A stretch of 64,000 bases of DNA from contig NC_080080.1 of assembly GCF_949987535.1 (NCBI RefSeq), positions 65,501,006-65,565,005 of the forward strand, read 5' to 3'. The notes beneath the pieces were generated by a model. The model worked only from the letters and a program-made list of their open reading frames with translations, had not been told where the DNA came from and made no database searches. A program made the translations under genes and the position numbers. How positions within the stretch are numbered: position 1 is the stretch's first letter; each line of letters opens with the position of its first letter. Of this stretch, positions 47,860-60,830 are shown in pieces. The DNA is from Balaenoptera acutorostrata. Lineage: Eukaryota; Chordata; Mammalia; Artiodactyla; Balaenopteridae.

Positions 47860-48640
47860 GGGAAGGGTCAGGCAGGGACAGATGACGCTCCTTCTTTCCT
47901 CCTGCCCTCTTCTTCCTTCTGCCTCTTAAATATTGTAAATTCCAAGGATTCTAACCTGCCCCTCATATCCCTTTACACTCTGCCTGGACAATCTTGCCTG
48001 CATCAAGGACTTCACTATCACCTATACATACTGCTCGCTGGCAAATTCCCAGCCCTGACCTCTCAGCTGGTCTCTGAATCTTTTTACCCCACTGCCCCTT
48101 GGGCTAGTGCCACCTGGAAGTCCCAGGAAAATATCAAGTCAATATGTCAAAAGTGCAGCACCTTATTTTTGTATTTCCTTTCTTCGTTGGTTCAAGCCAG
48201 AAACCCCAAAGCCACTCAGAATTCTAATTCTCCTTCATGGTCAGCCAGTTGACAAATCCTTTACATTTTAAGCGTGTCTACAATCTGTCACCTTTTAACT
48301 CCACCAATGCTGCTCATAGGCAATGCTGCATTTCTCTTAACTGAGGACCTCACTCTTCTCTCACCCAATCTGTCCACAGCCTCCCCAGCCAAGGAATATC
48401 TCTAAAATAATTTTTTTATGTTAATACTCTTCGATCTCTAGCCATTATTCACAGGATAAAGTACAAACTCACAAATACACCATAGAAAGCCCTTTATGAT
48501 CCAGCTCCTCCCACCCTGTCCAACCCCATCTTTTGCTGCTTTCTAATGTGTGAATTTCCTCCTTCTCTCAAAGCTCTCCCCCTCTGTACTCCCCCAGCAC
48601 CCTGCCCATACCTCTAATAATATGGCCTCCCACTGGATGA
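47860..48640 (+). mobile_element. L2 LINE internal to 3' fragment
   Basis: CAATCTGTCACCTTTTAACT, GGATAAAGTACAAACTCACA, CCCTTTATGATCCAGCTCCT and CTCAAAGCTCTCCCCCTCTG occur in L2 consensus order. A 168-codon open frame overlaps part of it and is not a gene. The 5' boundary is uncertain. Confidence 0.55.
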
Positions 48641-49668
48641 GAAATGGCCTTCACGTGGCCCCCTCTGCAGCAGGCATCTGCTCTTTTTGCCTGTGCAGAG
48701 TCTGTTCTCTTCTTTTGGTAGCAGAACTTTGGGAGTTACTTGGGCTCCATCGGAAGCCCCGTCAATCCAGGTGCTCTGCCCTCCCTTCCCAAGGGGTGGG
48801 CTCCTGAGCCAAGCCAGGCCAATCAGAAGCTCTTCCTAGAATCTCCACTGGGGAGAATGACCCCAAATGGACAAGAGGTGGAGCTGATTCCCTTTGGCAG
48901 CGGTGCCTCGGTGACACAGTCATTAACTCTGCTCTCTAGATCCCAGGAGTTATCCTCATTCCAAGCTCCCCTAAAACTTAGTTCAGATTTTGATCTTTTA
49001 ATTTTTTAAATTTGCTTGCAAACATATGCTCTGCCGTCCCCCTACTCCACCAAACACACACACACACACACGCACACACCCTAAATGAAAAAGCTCTTGA
49101 AAAACAGATTTTATTTTTATTCTTCTTTCTATACTGGTCTGGCACAGTGCCTGGAAATCAATAAACATTTATGGAATTAATTAATTAATGCTTGCATACA
49201 TGAATAATGAAAACCCTTGAGAAGGAACAGGGGAAAAAACGTGTCAAAGCAATGGAAAGGTACTGACATTGTTCCACGGTGATAGTAGGGTACGTGAGCT
49301 ACTGTGTCTCTTTACATCCCTAATATTTACTTCGTATTTCCTGACATTATGAAGGAACGAATAAGAACTTTTTCATTACGTCAGGATAAATGCTGCTCAC
49401 AAGGATCCGATGTATTATTTCATCAGTACTAGACCATGTGATTCTTTTGATTCTCTTTCCACTTAACATGTTATGGATACAAAATAAATATGGAAAAAGA
49501 ATAACTTCTAGTATTTGGATGCACTCTTATCTCAATGATGGTATTTTCTTGAATTTGCCCAGGTGACAATGAGAATTCAGCTTGAGTGCCAATGACTGCT
49601 TGGATAGCTGTGTTGAGAAAGATTCTGAGGCTGAGTCAGATGACACGGTTTCTAGTTTCTGGGATTTA
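48641..49668. other. Non-coding; (CA)n at 49054-49079; L2 end at about 49130-49195
   Basis: A short CA microsatellite is followed by GGCACAGTGCCTGGAAATCA and AATAAACATTTATGGAATTA, which is the tail of an L2. The rest is unrecognised. Confidence 0.5.
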
Positions 49669-50007
49669 CTAGAATTGTTACTTTATTTTTAATTTTTTAT
49701 TTAGTTTTGTCTGTGTTGGGTCTTCGTTGCTGAGCGTGGGCTTTCTCTAGTTGCGGCGAGCGGGGGCCACTCTTCGTTGTGGTGCGTGGGCTTCTCATTG
49801 TGGTAGCTTCACTTGCTGCGGAGCACGGGCGCTAGGTGCGCGGGCCACAGTAGTTGCAGCACGCGGGCTCAGTAGTTGTGGTGCACAGGCTTAGCTGCTC
49901 CACAGCACGTGGGATCTTCCCGGACCAGGGATCGAACCCGTGTCCCCTGCATTGGCAGGTGGATTCTTAACCACTGCGCCACCAGGGAAGTCCTAGAATT
50001 GACTTTA
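49669..50007 (-). mobile_element. CHR-2-like SINE with TSD
   Basis: CTAGAATTG occurs at 49669-49677 and 49993-50001, and the match extends to ACTTTA with a 2-bp gap. In sense the body begins GACTTCCCTGGTGGCGCAGT, has B box GGTTCGATCCC and several CCACAACTACTG-like units, and ends in a T-rich stretch on this strand. Confidence 0.9.
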
Positions 50008-50516
50008 GAGATTACAGAAATTCTTGTGTGAACAGGATGATATTAATATCGTAAGGCACCTTCTTTATAATTCTAGTCAGCAGTATTCTGAAATTTCAGA
50101 GGGCACGGTACAATAATTATATGTATTACTACATAATATAAAATGTTACGTATAGTTTATTATATAAAATTTAGAAAAGTATACGATACTCTGTTGCCTT
50201 GATCTATAACCGTCTGGTAACCAGTAAGTCAGGCTGAGCTTTTCAGGAGACTTTGTATGTAAGGTGAGGTAGCCACACTCCAGAGAACATTTATCATGGC
50301 CTGAGCCCAACACAGTATATTTGAAAAGCTAAGCCTTAGTTATTTTCTAAAAAGGAAATATGTTTTGTATAAAAATCATATAATCAGACAGGTTAATATT
50401 AACACGTTATCTGAGGAAAACTAAATATACACATCTAGAAAGTAGGAAAATTGAAACCTTCTTGTTACAGCCTGTAAAGTCAAATGTCTTAGTTAATTGA
50501 GCAGAACTAAAGGTTT
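50008..50516. other. Non-coding sequence, nothing recognised
   Basis: No gene or repeat I can support. Confidence 0.5.
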
Positions 50517-50737
50517 TAAAATTTAATTCTTTTTTTTTAAAAGATATTTTTGATGTGGACCATTTTTAAAGTCTTTATTGAATTTGTTACAATATTGCTT
50601 CTGTTTTATGTTTTGGTTTTTTGGCCCCAAGGCATGTGGGATCTTCCTGGACCAGGGATCGAACCCACACCCCCTGCATTGGAAGGCGAAGTCTTAACCA
50701 CTGGACCACCAGGGAAGTCCCCTAAAATTTAATTCTT
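50517..50737 (-). mobile_element. Short tRNA-Glu-derived SINE with 15-bp TSD
   Basis: TAAAATTTAATTCTT occurs exactly at 50517-50531 and 50723-50737. In sense it begins GGGGACTTCCCTGGTGGTCC and has B box GGTTCGATCCC. After the tRNA-like head the body diverges from the other CHR copies into AT-rich sequence, so it is a distinct or older subfamily. Confidence 0.9.
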
Positions 50738-51526
50738 AATCCCCAGATTCAGTTAGTTTTCAAAAGAGCACTAATTTGAAAGATCAGGGATCTTAAGTCA
50801 CTACACTCTCATCTCAGTTTTCTCTTCAGTTAACAGGTCACCCTTCTTCGTGGAACAGGAATACTACTTTCCACTCTGCTGAGCCCTGCTGATGCTTCGG
50901 GAAAAGATGCACCTGCGAACATACTCGATTTACACAGGCAAGTAGCTGCCATCTGGGAAAGCCTCCATTCTCAGCAAGCTGATTATCTGACTTTCCAAAG
51001 TGCAGGTATGTATGTCCTTTTAGACAGGCTGAGAATGAATGAATAGCAACAGGATAAGTGAGGGTGCAGTAGAATGAGCTGAAGGTAGACTTCACCTCCA
51101 GGGGCTGAATTCAGGCGCCCAAGACCCGCAGAGAAAGTGCAGAAGCACTGGATGCTTTTGGAAAGCAGAGATAAACAGGAGACCTCCTCGACCCCACTGA
51201 AGAGAGGGTAACAACCCCAGCAGAAGCAGATCTAAGGCCTGCAACCTGGACTTAACAGCCAAGCGTGCAAGCATTCTATTCAGCAGAGGCAGAGCAATGA
51301 GAGACCAAAGAACCACACTTCTACCCACTGTGCAAAGGAGACCATTGCCCTGGACTTTTTCATCAAGGCTGCGGCAGCACAGGACATAAACTGCCTGTGC
51401 TGTAACCAGAAAGGCAAAGGCTTGCGGAAAACTCAGCCTAACTGATCTGTAACTACATATATTCAGTCAGAGCATAGAGAAATTCATGAACTCCAGGGGA
51501 CATATCCCTACAAGTAAATAAAAAAA
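50738..51526. other. Non-coding sequence, nothing recognised
   Basis: No gene or repeat I can support. Confidence 0.45.
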
Positions 51527-52296
51527 CATTTCACTTGGAAAGGGGATCCTCCTACACTGTTGGTGGGAATGTAAACTGGTGCAGCCACTATGGAAAACAG
51601 TATGGAGGTTCCTGAAAAATCTAAAAATAGAGCTAACATATGATCCAGGATCCCACTCCTGGGCATATATCAGGAAAAGACAAAAACTCTAATTTGAAAA
51701 GACACATGCACCCCAAAGTTCATAGCAGCACTATTTACAGTTGCCAAGACATGGAAGAAACCTAAGTGCCCATCGACAGAGGAATGGATAAAGAAGATGC
51801 GGTACATATATACAATGGAATATTACTCAGCCATAAATACGGAATGAAATCTTGTCATTTGCAACAACATGGATGGACCTAGATATTATCATACTAAGTG
51901 AAGTAAGTCAGACAGAGAAAGACAAATATCATATGATATCACTTACATGTGGAATCTAAAAAAATGATAGAAATGAACTTATTTACAAAACAGAAACAGA
52001 CTCACAGACATAGAAAACAAACCTATGGTTGCCAAAGGGGAAAAGGGGGGAGGGATAAATTAGGAGTTTGGGTTTAACAGATACACACTGCCATATATAA
52101 AATAAATAAACCACAAGGACCTACTGTATAACACAGGGAACTATATTCAATATCTTGTAATAACCCATAATGGAAAAGAATCTGAAAAAGAATATATATA
52201 TATAGTATATTTATAAAACTGAATCACTTTGCTCTACACCTGAAATAACATTGTAAATCAACTATACTTCAATTAAAAAAAATCCATTTCACTTGG
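51527..52296 (+). mobile_element. 5'-truncated L1 with 12-bp TSD
   Basis: CATTTCACTTGG flanks the element at 51527-51538 and 52285-52296. The 746-bp body carries diverged ORF2 C-terminal sequence (CACTGTTGGTGGGAATGTAA, ATGGAATATTACTCAGCCAT), then an L1 3' UTR ending ACTTCAATTAAAAA. Stops and frameshifts remove any coding value. Confidence 0.95.
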
Positions 52297-53339
52297 GATT
52301 AGAGCATGGGAAAAGCAGACCTATCTTTCTGCAGCCATCAGTTCCTTCATCCAGTAATGCTGCAATCCATATGGAAGAGTAAAATACCACTCGAAGGCAC
52401 TGCGTTCCTGTCTGGAACTCCTGTTTAAAGGACACAGCTCTCCTTCAGAATCAAAGATGGCATTCTTCATTGGGAAAAGAAGTCTCATTTATGAAAGCCT
52501 GCAGCCTATGTGGGCCTTTCTCTCAACATCTACTGCCACAGAGTACCATATCTGAGATGTAGGTTACTCTGAAATTATTAGTCAATATCTATACAGCTAG
52601 TCTGGGGGATAAACAAAACAAAACAAGACAGTTATGAAAGGCAGCAAGATGTCATCCCAAGAACAAGCAAGTAGAGTGCGGGGACAGGGGCCCAACCTGG
52701 CTTGTCCACCAAGCAGCGGTATGTCCTCAAGCAAATCAGCTGTCTGGATTGGGTCTCCCTTTACTCAGCCAAAGAATGAGGGGGTTGAATCAGATGATCC
52801 CCTCCAGCTAGAAAATTTAGTGAAAGAAATATTTTTTTTTTCCTTTACAAACAGCCACATGAGAGGGTCTATGAAATTCCATTACCCCTCAGAAAGTACA
52901 ATTGGCAGCTATGGGTTGAGAGCCCCTTAGTGAAAGTATTAATAACATCCTACTTCAGTACTTGATAAACAAAGAGTGAAAATATATTATGCTGCCCCAA
53001 TAATAAGTTCATCACTGGAACTTGGCATTGGCGTAACAAAAAAGCTCTTCTAATATTTCTCGTGGAAAGTTACTTGCAAGTTCAACATCACCCACTATAT
53101 CTCATCCTCCCCAAACCAAACTCACTCCATTTCCTGATTTCTCGTTTTCTGTCATCTAACCATTTTGAGGGCTGACTTATTTTTTGCATCACCCTTAATA
53201 TAAAACCAGTTATCAGTTCTTCTCCACCTTTGCCACATCTGCTCCTTTATTTCTTTTGGCTCCCAGTCTGGAGGCTGTTCCAGGAGAGCAGAGGGGGTAC
53301 AAGAACTAGCAGAAATGGGTGCTTAGTATATTTAATCTT
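52297..53339. other. Mostly unrecognised; possible MIR-like fragment at 52730-52810
   Basis: AAAGAATGAGGGGGTTGAATCAGATGATCC is a phrase seen in old mammalian SINEs. No gene is supported. Confidence 0.35.
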
Positions 53340-53439
53340 CACAATCTGCCTTTTTTTAAAAAATTATTTTATTCAAGTATAGTTGATTTACAATGTTGTG
53401 TTAATTTCTGCTGTACAACAAAGTGATTCAGTTATACAT

Positions 53440-53504
<65 letters not shown>

Positions 53505-53605
53505 CATACATTCTCTTTCATATTCTTTTCCATTATGGTTGATCCCAGGATATTGACTATAGTTCCCCATGCTATACAGTAGGACCTTGTTGTTCACAAA
53601 CTGCC
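53340..53605 (-). mobile_element. L1 3' UTR fragment with compound microsatellite
   Basis: TAGTTGATTTACAATGTTGT and TTTCTGCTGTACAACAAAGT are reversed L1 3' UTR, as is GACTATAGTTCCCCATGCTA. The (CA)n(TA)n run at 53439-53498 lies inside it. CACAATCTGCC (53340-53350) and CACAAACTGCC (53595-53605) form a likely target duplication. Confidence 0.85.
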
Positions 53606-53920
53606 CTTTGAGGCAAGCTCTATAATGCGGAGGGAGTGAGGCTCAGAGAAGTTTCGGTTTGTGCAGCAAGCCCCATCCAGCACACGGTAGCTAAGCCAGA
53701 GTTCAAACCCAGGCACTAGGCTCCAGCTCCCAGCTACCCCACTCTGCCTCTAGCACTTCTGAGGGCCCAGCATGACACTCTGCTAAACGTTGTATTTATC
53801 TCATTAGTCATCAGTAATGATCTCGTGAGCTTGGTCACGTCCTCACTTTATACATGAGGTCTCACAGCTAGGAAGCAGCTCCAAAATCCACACCCTCTTC
53901 TACCCCGTAATGCCTCCGTG
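53606..53920 (+). mobile_element. MIR SINE fragments (two)
   Basis: The first, about 53606-53758, has GAGGCTCAGAGAAGTTTCGG and AGCCAGAGTTCAAACCCAGG. The second, about 53795-53920, has TCACTTTATACATGAGGTCT and CACAGCTAGGAAGCAGCTCC. Both fit the sense MIR consensus. Confidence 0.65.
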
Positions 53921-54340
53921 CCTCACACCTGGACTGTGGGAGAGCCTTAGCCCTGCTTCACTGGCTGTTCCACTCCACAGTATCCAGGACAGCATAACCA
54001 AGTTCACTTTCATGTCACTTCCTGGATCAAGAGCTTCCAAAAGCCCCCGCCGCCCCACCCTCTTGGCTACGTAATTACTTTTACCTAATAAATTCCAATT
54101 TCCATGGCTCTGGCAGTCAAGGCCACGTGAGAAGGTAAGATGTGGCCCTCCTCCGTTGTCTGACCTCTCTTATCTTTCTGACTTCACCTTCCATGGCCCC
54201 CTTACCCTGAGGTTCTCCACCCCCTAACCCATCCTGTTTATTCCTCCACACCTTTACTCATGCCACGGCTCTCTGTCCGTAAGCTCTTCTAGGTGTCCTC
54301 TAAGGCTTCATTCCCTGGAATACAGGCCAGGGTAAACCGC
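53921..54340 (+). mobile_element. Possible L2 LINE fragment
   Basis: Short matches such as TGTCTGACCTCTCTTATCTT and CACACCTTTACTCATGCC fit the L2 3' region but divergence is high. Confidence 0.35.
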
Positions 54341-55679
54341 TAAATGTCTTAGAGCTGAAACTGTGTTATAGTGCTCTGGAAATTCAGGTAACTAAAACCT
54401 TATTAAGCATTCGATATTATTAAACTAAGTTTTGTGCTAAGGAAGGAGTGATACCATAGTGCAACTTGGATATAATTTGAGCTTTCAGGATGTTAGCTGC
54501 ATTATTGATCTTGACTTAACAGAACCGGACGAATAAAACAGGACCCATTACACAGTGATGCAGCATTCCATTAGAGATGAGGATTGGATCAGACAGGAAG
54601 TTATCAGCTACCAAAAGCAGCCATATGATCAGAGAGCAGCCTTCCTAGGCAGTCGGGTTGGTTCAATAGCTGCCAAAGTTACGTCTCACAAGGATGGTCA
54701 ATTCCGCTGTTCACCAGAGATGGTGTAGTAAGTCCCAGATCAGGGACTTCAACTGATGCCAGGTCCCAGGGAATAATACTCAAAGCCACAGGATAAACAT
54801 GGTTCATCTTTGATTTACTTTTGAGGATTCGGAGAAAAATGTAAATAATTGAACTGAAAATACTCCATAATATTTTATGTCAAAACAAAAACTCCATGGG
54901 CTTATTATAGAGTAGAATGGAAAATTCCATAATTTTTTATAATAAAACATGAACTACTTTTGAGTTTGCTGTTGACTCCTTTGGCTTACACAGACAGACT
55001 CCTGGGAGCGTATGTTGCTATCCTCTGATATTAGAAGTATTTCAATGGAAAAGCTTGAGAAATACTGATGTCATGTGCTATGTATTGTGGACCAAGACCA
55101 GTGAAATCTAGTTATCATGTGATGAAAGGCTCTTGCCAGACATGAAGGGCATATCCTATTAATACATATGAAAAGAAAAATGTTTAGAATTGTTTTTATG
55201 TGAGTCTGTGTACAAATAAGAGCATTGTCCATGCTATTCCATAAAAGTTGGATGTTACTTTTACTGCTTCAGCTTATTTAACTGAGGTTTCACAATGTAC
55301 CTTGGATCTTCTAAAACATGATTTAGTTATCATATTTTGGAAGATGTGTTATCTAAATCCCTTTAAAACAAATCTGTCATGGAACAAGATTATAGCAGAA
55401 TCAATTTGGGTCAGGATTATAGCTCAGGATTAAAAATCTAAAGCCAAAAAACTAACTATACACTTAGCCATTCAAAACCATTTATCATGTGATGGGCACT
55501 CATCTAGACATCAAGAAAATATAGATAAAGAGAGAAACATTCCTCAAAGGGCATCACCATCTAGAATCCACACAGGGACACATGGCAGGATCCTAGGTAG
55601 ATATATCAGAGCACTGAGTGAAGTACAGAAATACCAGGCTATACTCGGCAGTGTAACCTTATCAGGCTAACCCTGGACC
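54341..55679. other. Non-coding sequence, nothing recognised
   Basis: No gene or repeat I can support. Confidence 0.45.
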
Positions 55680-55964
55680 ATTCAGTAATTCATTCAATAT
55701 ACATTTGTGTGTCAGGATCTGTTAAATGGTCCATGATACAAAATAAAGTCTTTGACTTCATGAAGTTTTTAGTGTTCTTTTAAAAATAAAGTAAGATGGA
55801 TAGAGAGTGATGACAAGGGTTTGGTCAGGGAAGATCTCCAGTTAGATGACATTTTTGCACTTGAAGGGAATGAGGAAGAAAGCCATGGGACCAGCCAGCA
55901 GAGCCATCAAAGGCAGAGGGAAGTGTAAGGGCTTCAGGCAGGATCATGCTTGGCAGGCTTGGGA

Positions 55965-55995
<31 letters not shown>

Positions 55996-56600
55996 GAAAA
56001 CAAAAAGCAAGGCTGGGGAAGCTGGAACAGAGTAAGTGAGAGCAAATCACACGGAGTTTATAGGTCATGATCGGGACTTTGCATGGAACCAAGATGGAGA
56101 CCACTGGAGATGGTGACATGACCTAGGTTTTGTTTTGAAAGGATCATCCAGACAACTATGTGGAGGGTGGATTACAGGGCAATTATTAACACTGTATGTC
56201 TTCAACTAGAAGACTTGCAAATGAATGAGGTGAGAGATGACGGTGGCTTGCATGGGCAGTGGAGATGGTGAAAAGTGGTTGAATTCTGGCTGTTAAAAAG
56301 GTAGAGCCAACAGGATCTTCTGGTATAATGGATATGGGGGCTAAGAAGAAAGAGGAGTTAAGGATGCTTCCAAAATGTTTAGTTCACACATCAGGAAGAA
56401 TGGAGCTGTTGGTTGTAAGACTGGAGAAGAACAGCTTTGAAAGAGGCAGGTTTACTTTGAGATGCTTATTAGAGATGCCTGAAGACAAACTTAGAAGTCG
56501 CAGCATAGCGATATTTTATGTAAAGACAGGGGTTCCAAATGAGATCATCTAAGAATGAATGTAGATTCAGAGCATCTTAATAGGTCTGGGGACTGAGATC
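55680..56600 (-). mobile_element. L2 LINE fragment, long
   Basis: AATTCATTCAATATACATTT marks the reversed 3' end. GGTCAGGGAAGATCTCCAG, AGCCATGGGACCAGCC, GACATGACCTAGGTTTTGTT and GGTAGAGCCAACAGGATCTT then follow in the order expected of a reversed L2. The (CAAAA)n run at 55966-56008 sits within it. Confidence 0.5.
55966..56008. repeat. (CAAAA)n simple repeat
   Basis: About six CAAAA units with small interruptions. Confidence 0.95.
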
Positions 56601-57083
56601 TGAAGTACTCTCCTGTTTGTCTGTTTTTACAACAGCTTTACTGAGATATAATTGCAACACAAATGTTTAAGGGCAGCAAAATGGGATGAAGCAGCAAGAA
56701 AGACTGAGAAAGAGTGGCCAGTGAATTTGGAGAAGAAGAAAAAGAGATTGGTGACCTGGAGGCCAAGTGAATGCTGCCGATGGATGAGGTAAAATATATA
56801 TACTGAGATACGTGCACTGAACTTGGCAAGGCGGCAGTCAAGAGCAGTTTTGATGAGAGCCTGAATGGAGTTAGTTTCAAGGAGAATGGAGGAGGAGAGG
56901 GAGAGAAAGGGAGTATAAACAATTTCTTCAATGATTTTTCTGTAAGAGGGTGCAAAGAAACAGGGCCATAGCTGGAGGGGGCTTATGGTACGTTTGTGTG
57001 TTGATGGGAATGGTCCACACAGAGGGGAAGATTTCCTAGTGCTGGGGAGAACAATGGCTTGGTAAGAAGGGGGCCGGGATCAG
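56601..57083. other. Unrecognised, perhaps continuing L2
   Basis: Sequence such as GAGAAGAAGAAAAAGAGATT has no clear family. No gene is supported. Confidence 0.35.
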
Positions 57084-57510
57084 TATCAGCTTCCTGGGGC
57101 TGCCAAATAGTAACACAAACTGGGTGGCTTAAACAACGGTTATTTATTATCTCATGGTTCCCAAGGCGAGAGGTCCAGGATTGAGATGCTGGCAGGAGCG
57201 TGCACCCTCTGCTCGCTAGGGAGCGTCTGGTCCAGGCCTCTCTTCTAGCTTTTGCTAGTTCCTTGGCTGATGGCAGCTCAAGTCCAATCTTCACAGCACA
57301 TTCTGCCTGTGTGTCTGTGTCCAAATTTTCCCTTTTTATCAGGACACCAGTCATATTAGATTAAGGGACTATCCTTATCCAGCATGGCCTCATCTTAACT
57401 AATTCCATCCGCCAACGACTGACCCTATTTCCAAATGAGGACACATTCTGAATACTAGGGTTAGGGTTTCAATGTATCAATTCTGGAAGGACACAAGTCA
57501 ACCCATAACA
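57084..57510 (-). mobile_element. MLT1-type LTR (ERVL-MaLR), solo
   Basis: CTTCCTGGGGCTGCCAAATA, ACTGGGTGGCTTAAACAACG and, near the end, CATTCTGAATACTAGGGTTA and CAACCCATAACA are the reverse complement of an MLT1 LTR. It is solo, with no internal genes. Confidence 0.85.
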
Positions 57511-59814
57511 GGACCCAATGCAAAGTGGAAAGGCTGCTGTTTGTAAGAGGAAACAAAAGCAGAGAATGTAGGTGGATTCAGATACAGACGGAGGATTAGC
57601 TGTGGTGGTGAAGTCTGTGGAAGTTCTCTTCTGTTTGATTCTCTTTTCGCAGTGAAATAAAAGGCAATGTCAACATCTTAAGATTCATCCCTGCTTGCCC
57701 AACTAACCTAAACCTCTGCTGAATACTGCCCAATCCAATTATAAGTGAGTTCTACTACATTTAAATGTGAATTCCATTATCCAAAAAAAAACCCAAAAAA
57801 AAAAACCCCAAAAAACTACACAATTCAACAAAGCTCTAACTGGAATTATGATTTTAGGAATTAAGGAATTATGATCTAGTGTAAATATGAAAAGGTTTCG
57901 AATACTACCTAGAATGGATATGTAAACATTAGATAACAGAGCAACAATATAGGAAGCAGAAAAAACAGATCAGACACAGAAATCCTTCTCAAGCCATGAA
58001 AAAATATGGTGGAGTCTTCCCAGGATGTGAGGGGAGAGAAGAAATATTAATGTGGATTTAAAAAATCCTAGAACAGAGGTACAACAATTTTATTATCCAT
58101 GGGATTTGAGGTGAATGCTCATTGCTCACTGGCCTCAATACGTTTATGATTTAAATGAACCATTTTCAAGTCTTTTATGCTTGGCAATTACTGCACTTGA
58201 TTTTGCAGTGGAGACTTTGGCAAAAGAAATTCTGCCATCTCCTCACAATTTTCACCTCTAAATCTAAAGACTTTCCATGCATATGTGAAAACTAGGTCGG
58301 GGAGGTGAAGGACATAGACAATGTGAACAAAAACAGTGCAACCAGTTTGGAATGTTTATTGCTGTGTTGTTGAAAACATCCCTGTTCTAAATGAATGCTT
58401 CCAATATTACACTTTTCTGAGGCTTAATTCTTTTCCAATGCACTCACATAATTGCTACTAGAATTTTTGTCTGTTTTGAGTGTGTAATGAGGAACAATGG
58501 AGTTCTTATACCAGATAGAATGATCTCATTCCATAAATAAAAATAAGACTGTAGATTGCCTTATTTCTGCAATGAGGCTCCCATTAATGTCAGTGAAAAT
58601 AGTGGAAGTGGACCAATGGTAATATATGGCCTGCAAATACCTAGAACTCTAGACAAACCAAATGGAAAGCATCTGTTATACTGCCAGCCTGTTCATACCC
58701 AGGGGAATGGCACAGAATGTTTTTTTTGTTGCATATTTTGTTCAATTTTCCTCAATATTGCTTTGAAATAAATTGAGCAAAGATTGTGCTCATTGCTTCC
58801 ATCAGAAAACCCATAAACATAAAAACTTTGATTAAAAAAACTCTTGGCAAGAATACTTACATACTTTTTATTAAGTTTTTCCCCAATGTTCCTACAGATA
58901 CTACCTTGCTTTGTGATAAAAACAATCCTTTTTTATTTCATATTGTTCTCTTCCAAAATCCGCTGACCGGTATTACAGCCTCATTAGTCATTTCTACATT
59001 TAGTTGTATGTAAGCAAAGGGAATGACTAAAAGAACAAATAGTAGTCAACCCCTCTAGCAAAGTGAAACCACAGCAGTTACTTTTGGGTTGTTTTAGGAG
59101 CATGTTTGATTTCTCATACCCATATAATACCATCCTTTCCTTTTTATAGAAGGGAAAAATCCTTTTTTATTTGATGTGACTTTATCCAACACTCTACAAT
59201 AGCAACAAATAAACTTTTCTAACAATTCTTTCAACTATTCAATCTGATAGCCTTTGTGCTACCAGCACAGTTTCATAGTTACATCCTTATAGATTTCAAC
59301 CTACAAATATCCTTCTCTATGAGTCAGAAGTTAGTTTTAAAATTTTTTCATTCAAAACATGAATTAAATACTTAATATGTGCCAAACGCTAGGGCTAAAA
59401 GACAAATGGCATATCTTCTATCACCAGTAATTTAAGCAAATGACTTCACATTGACTTTATTAATAAAGAGAATTACAATCTTTACCATGATGGTATTTGT
59501 AAAGCTTCTTTTCATTTATACTGAACTCTTCTTTGATAAGTTAATGGGGCTGATGAATGAAAAGTACTATATTTGTAAAGTATTATTGTACATTACCTCC
59601 TCAAGAGAGTAAAGTTGCAAATGGGAAATAATTAGATTCAAAACGCCATTATACCCTGCCAAAACCTTGGTCTAGGTCAAAACCTAGACCTTGATATGTC
59701 CTTGACCTTTGATGAAACCTAGAACTTAAAATGTTGTTAACAGAAGTGGTGTTTAGCAAACCAACTGAAGGAAAATCAGAAGGCTTAGTAAAAAACAATG
59801 ACACTTTTGCTCTC
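57511..59814. other. Non-coding sequence; A-rich tract at 57782-57815
   Basis: About 2.3 kb with no supportable gene. The A-rich tract is two A-runs separated by CCC. Some AT-rich parts may be old L1 or DNA-transposon remains that I cannot name. Confidence 0.4.
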
Positions 59815-59990
59815 TAAGATGCTTAATTCTTTAAAACAACCTATCAAGGTAGATATTATCATCACCATTTACAGAAAAAAAATTAAGGGTAAAAAAAGGT
59901 TAATTAACTTGCCCCACAGCTATACGAGATGTGCTTGGGATCTGGACTCATGCATCTGACTTTATAGCCTATGACCTTATCATTATGCAA
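59815..59990 (+). mobile_element. MIR SINE
   Basis: GGTAGATATTATCATCACCA, TTAATTAACTTGCCCCACAG and GGATCTGGACTCATGCATCT match the sense MIR in order. Confidence 0.7.
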
Positions 59991-60099
59991 TCACATCATG
60001 CTAGTTCTTTCTGTAGAGATGGGTAATCAAGAGGCTGAGGGATAATGTCCACAGAATGACCAGGGAATGATGCACTTAGGCTACTAGTAACAGTGTTTT
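59991..60099. other. Short non-coding spacer
   Basis: Nothing recognised. Confidence 0.5.
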
Positions 60100-60830
60100 T
60101 TCCTCTTTCATATTTTTATTGTGATGGAACATACCCAACATATAATTTATACTCTCTTGACCATTTTTAGGTGTAAGGTTCTGTGGCATTAAGTACATTC
60201 CCTTTGTTGTGCAACCATCACCACCATCCATCTGCAGAACTTTTTCATCATCCCAAACTGAAACTCTGTACCCACTAAATAGTAACTCCTCATTCTTCCC
60301 TCCCTCAAGCCTCTGGTAGCCACTACTCTATTTTTTTGTCCATCTGAATTTGACTATTCTAAGTACCTCATCTGAGTGGAATCATGCAATATTTGTCCTT
60401 CTGTGTCTGGCTTCTTTCACTTTGCATAATGTTTTCAAAGTTCACCCATGTTGTAGCACGCATCAGAATTTCCTGACTTTTTAAAGGTGAATAATATTCT
60501 ATTATATGTATATACCACCTTTTGTTTATCCATTCGTCAATGGACATTTGGATTATTTTCGCCAAAAGGATATGAATAATGCTATTGCAAACAATGCTGC
60601 TATGAACACTGGCATACAAATATATGTTTGAGTCCCTGCTTTCAATTCTTTTGCGTATATACCCAGAGGTGGAATTGCTGGGTCATATGGTAGTTCTATG
60701 TTTAACTTTTTGGGGAACTGCCATACTGTTTCCCCCAGAAGCTGTACCTCTGTGGTGTCTACATTCCCACCAATAGTGTACATGTCTCCACTTCATTGTC
60801 AACGCTTGTTATTTTCTATAGTTTTCACTT
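60100..60830 (-). mobile_element. Old L1 (L1M type) 3' end
   Basis: The 3' UTR part shows GTGATGGAACATACCCAACA; further on GGTGGAATTGCTGGGTCATA and GAACTGCCATACTGTTTCCC are reversed ORF2 C-terminal sequence. It is diverged and has no open ORF2. Confidence 0.8.

Noticed and set aside
47746..48252. 168-codon plus-strand frame
   Set aside because: It largely overlaps an L2 fragment and contains no domain.
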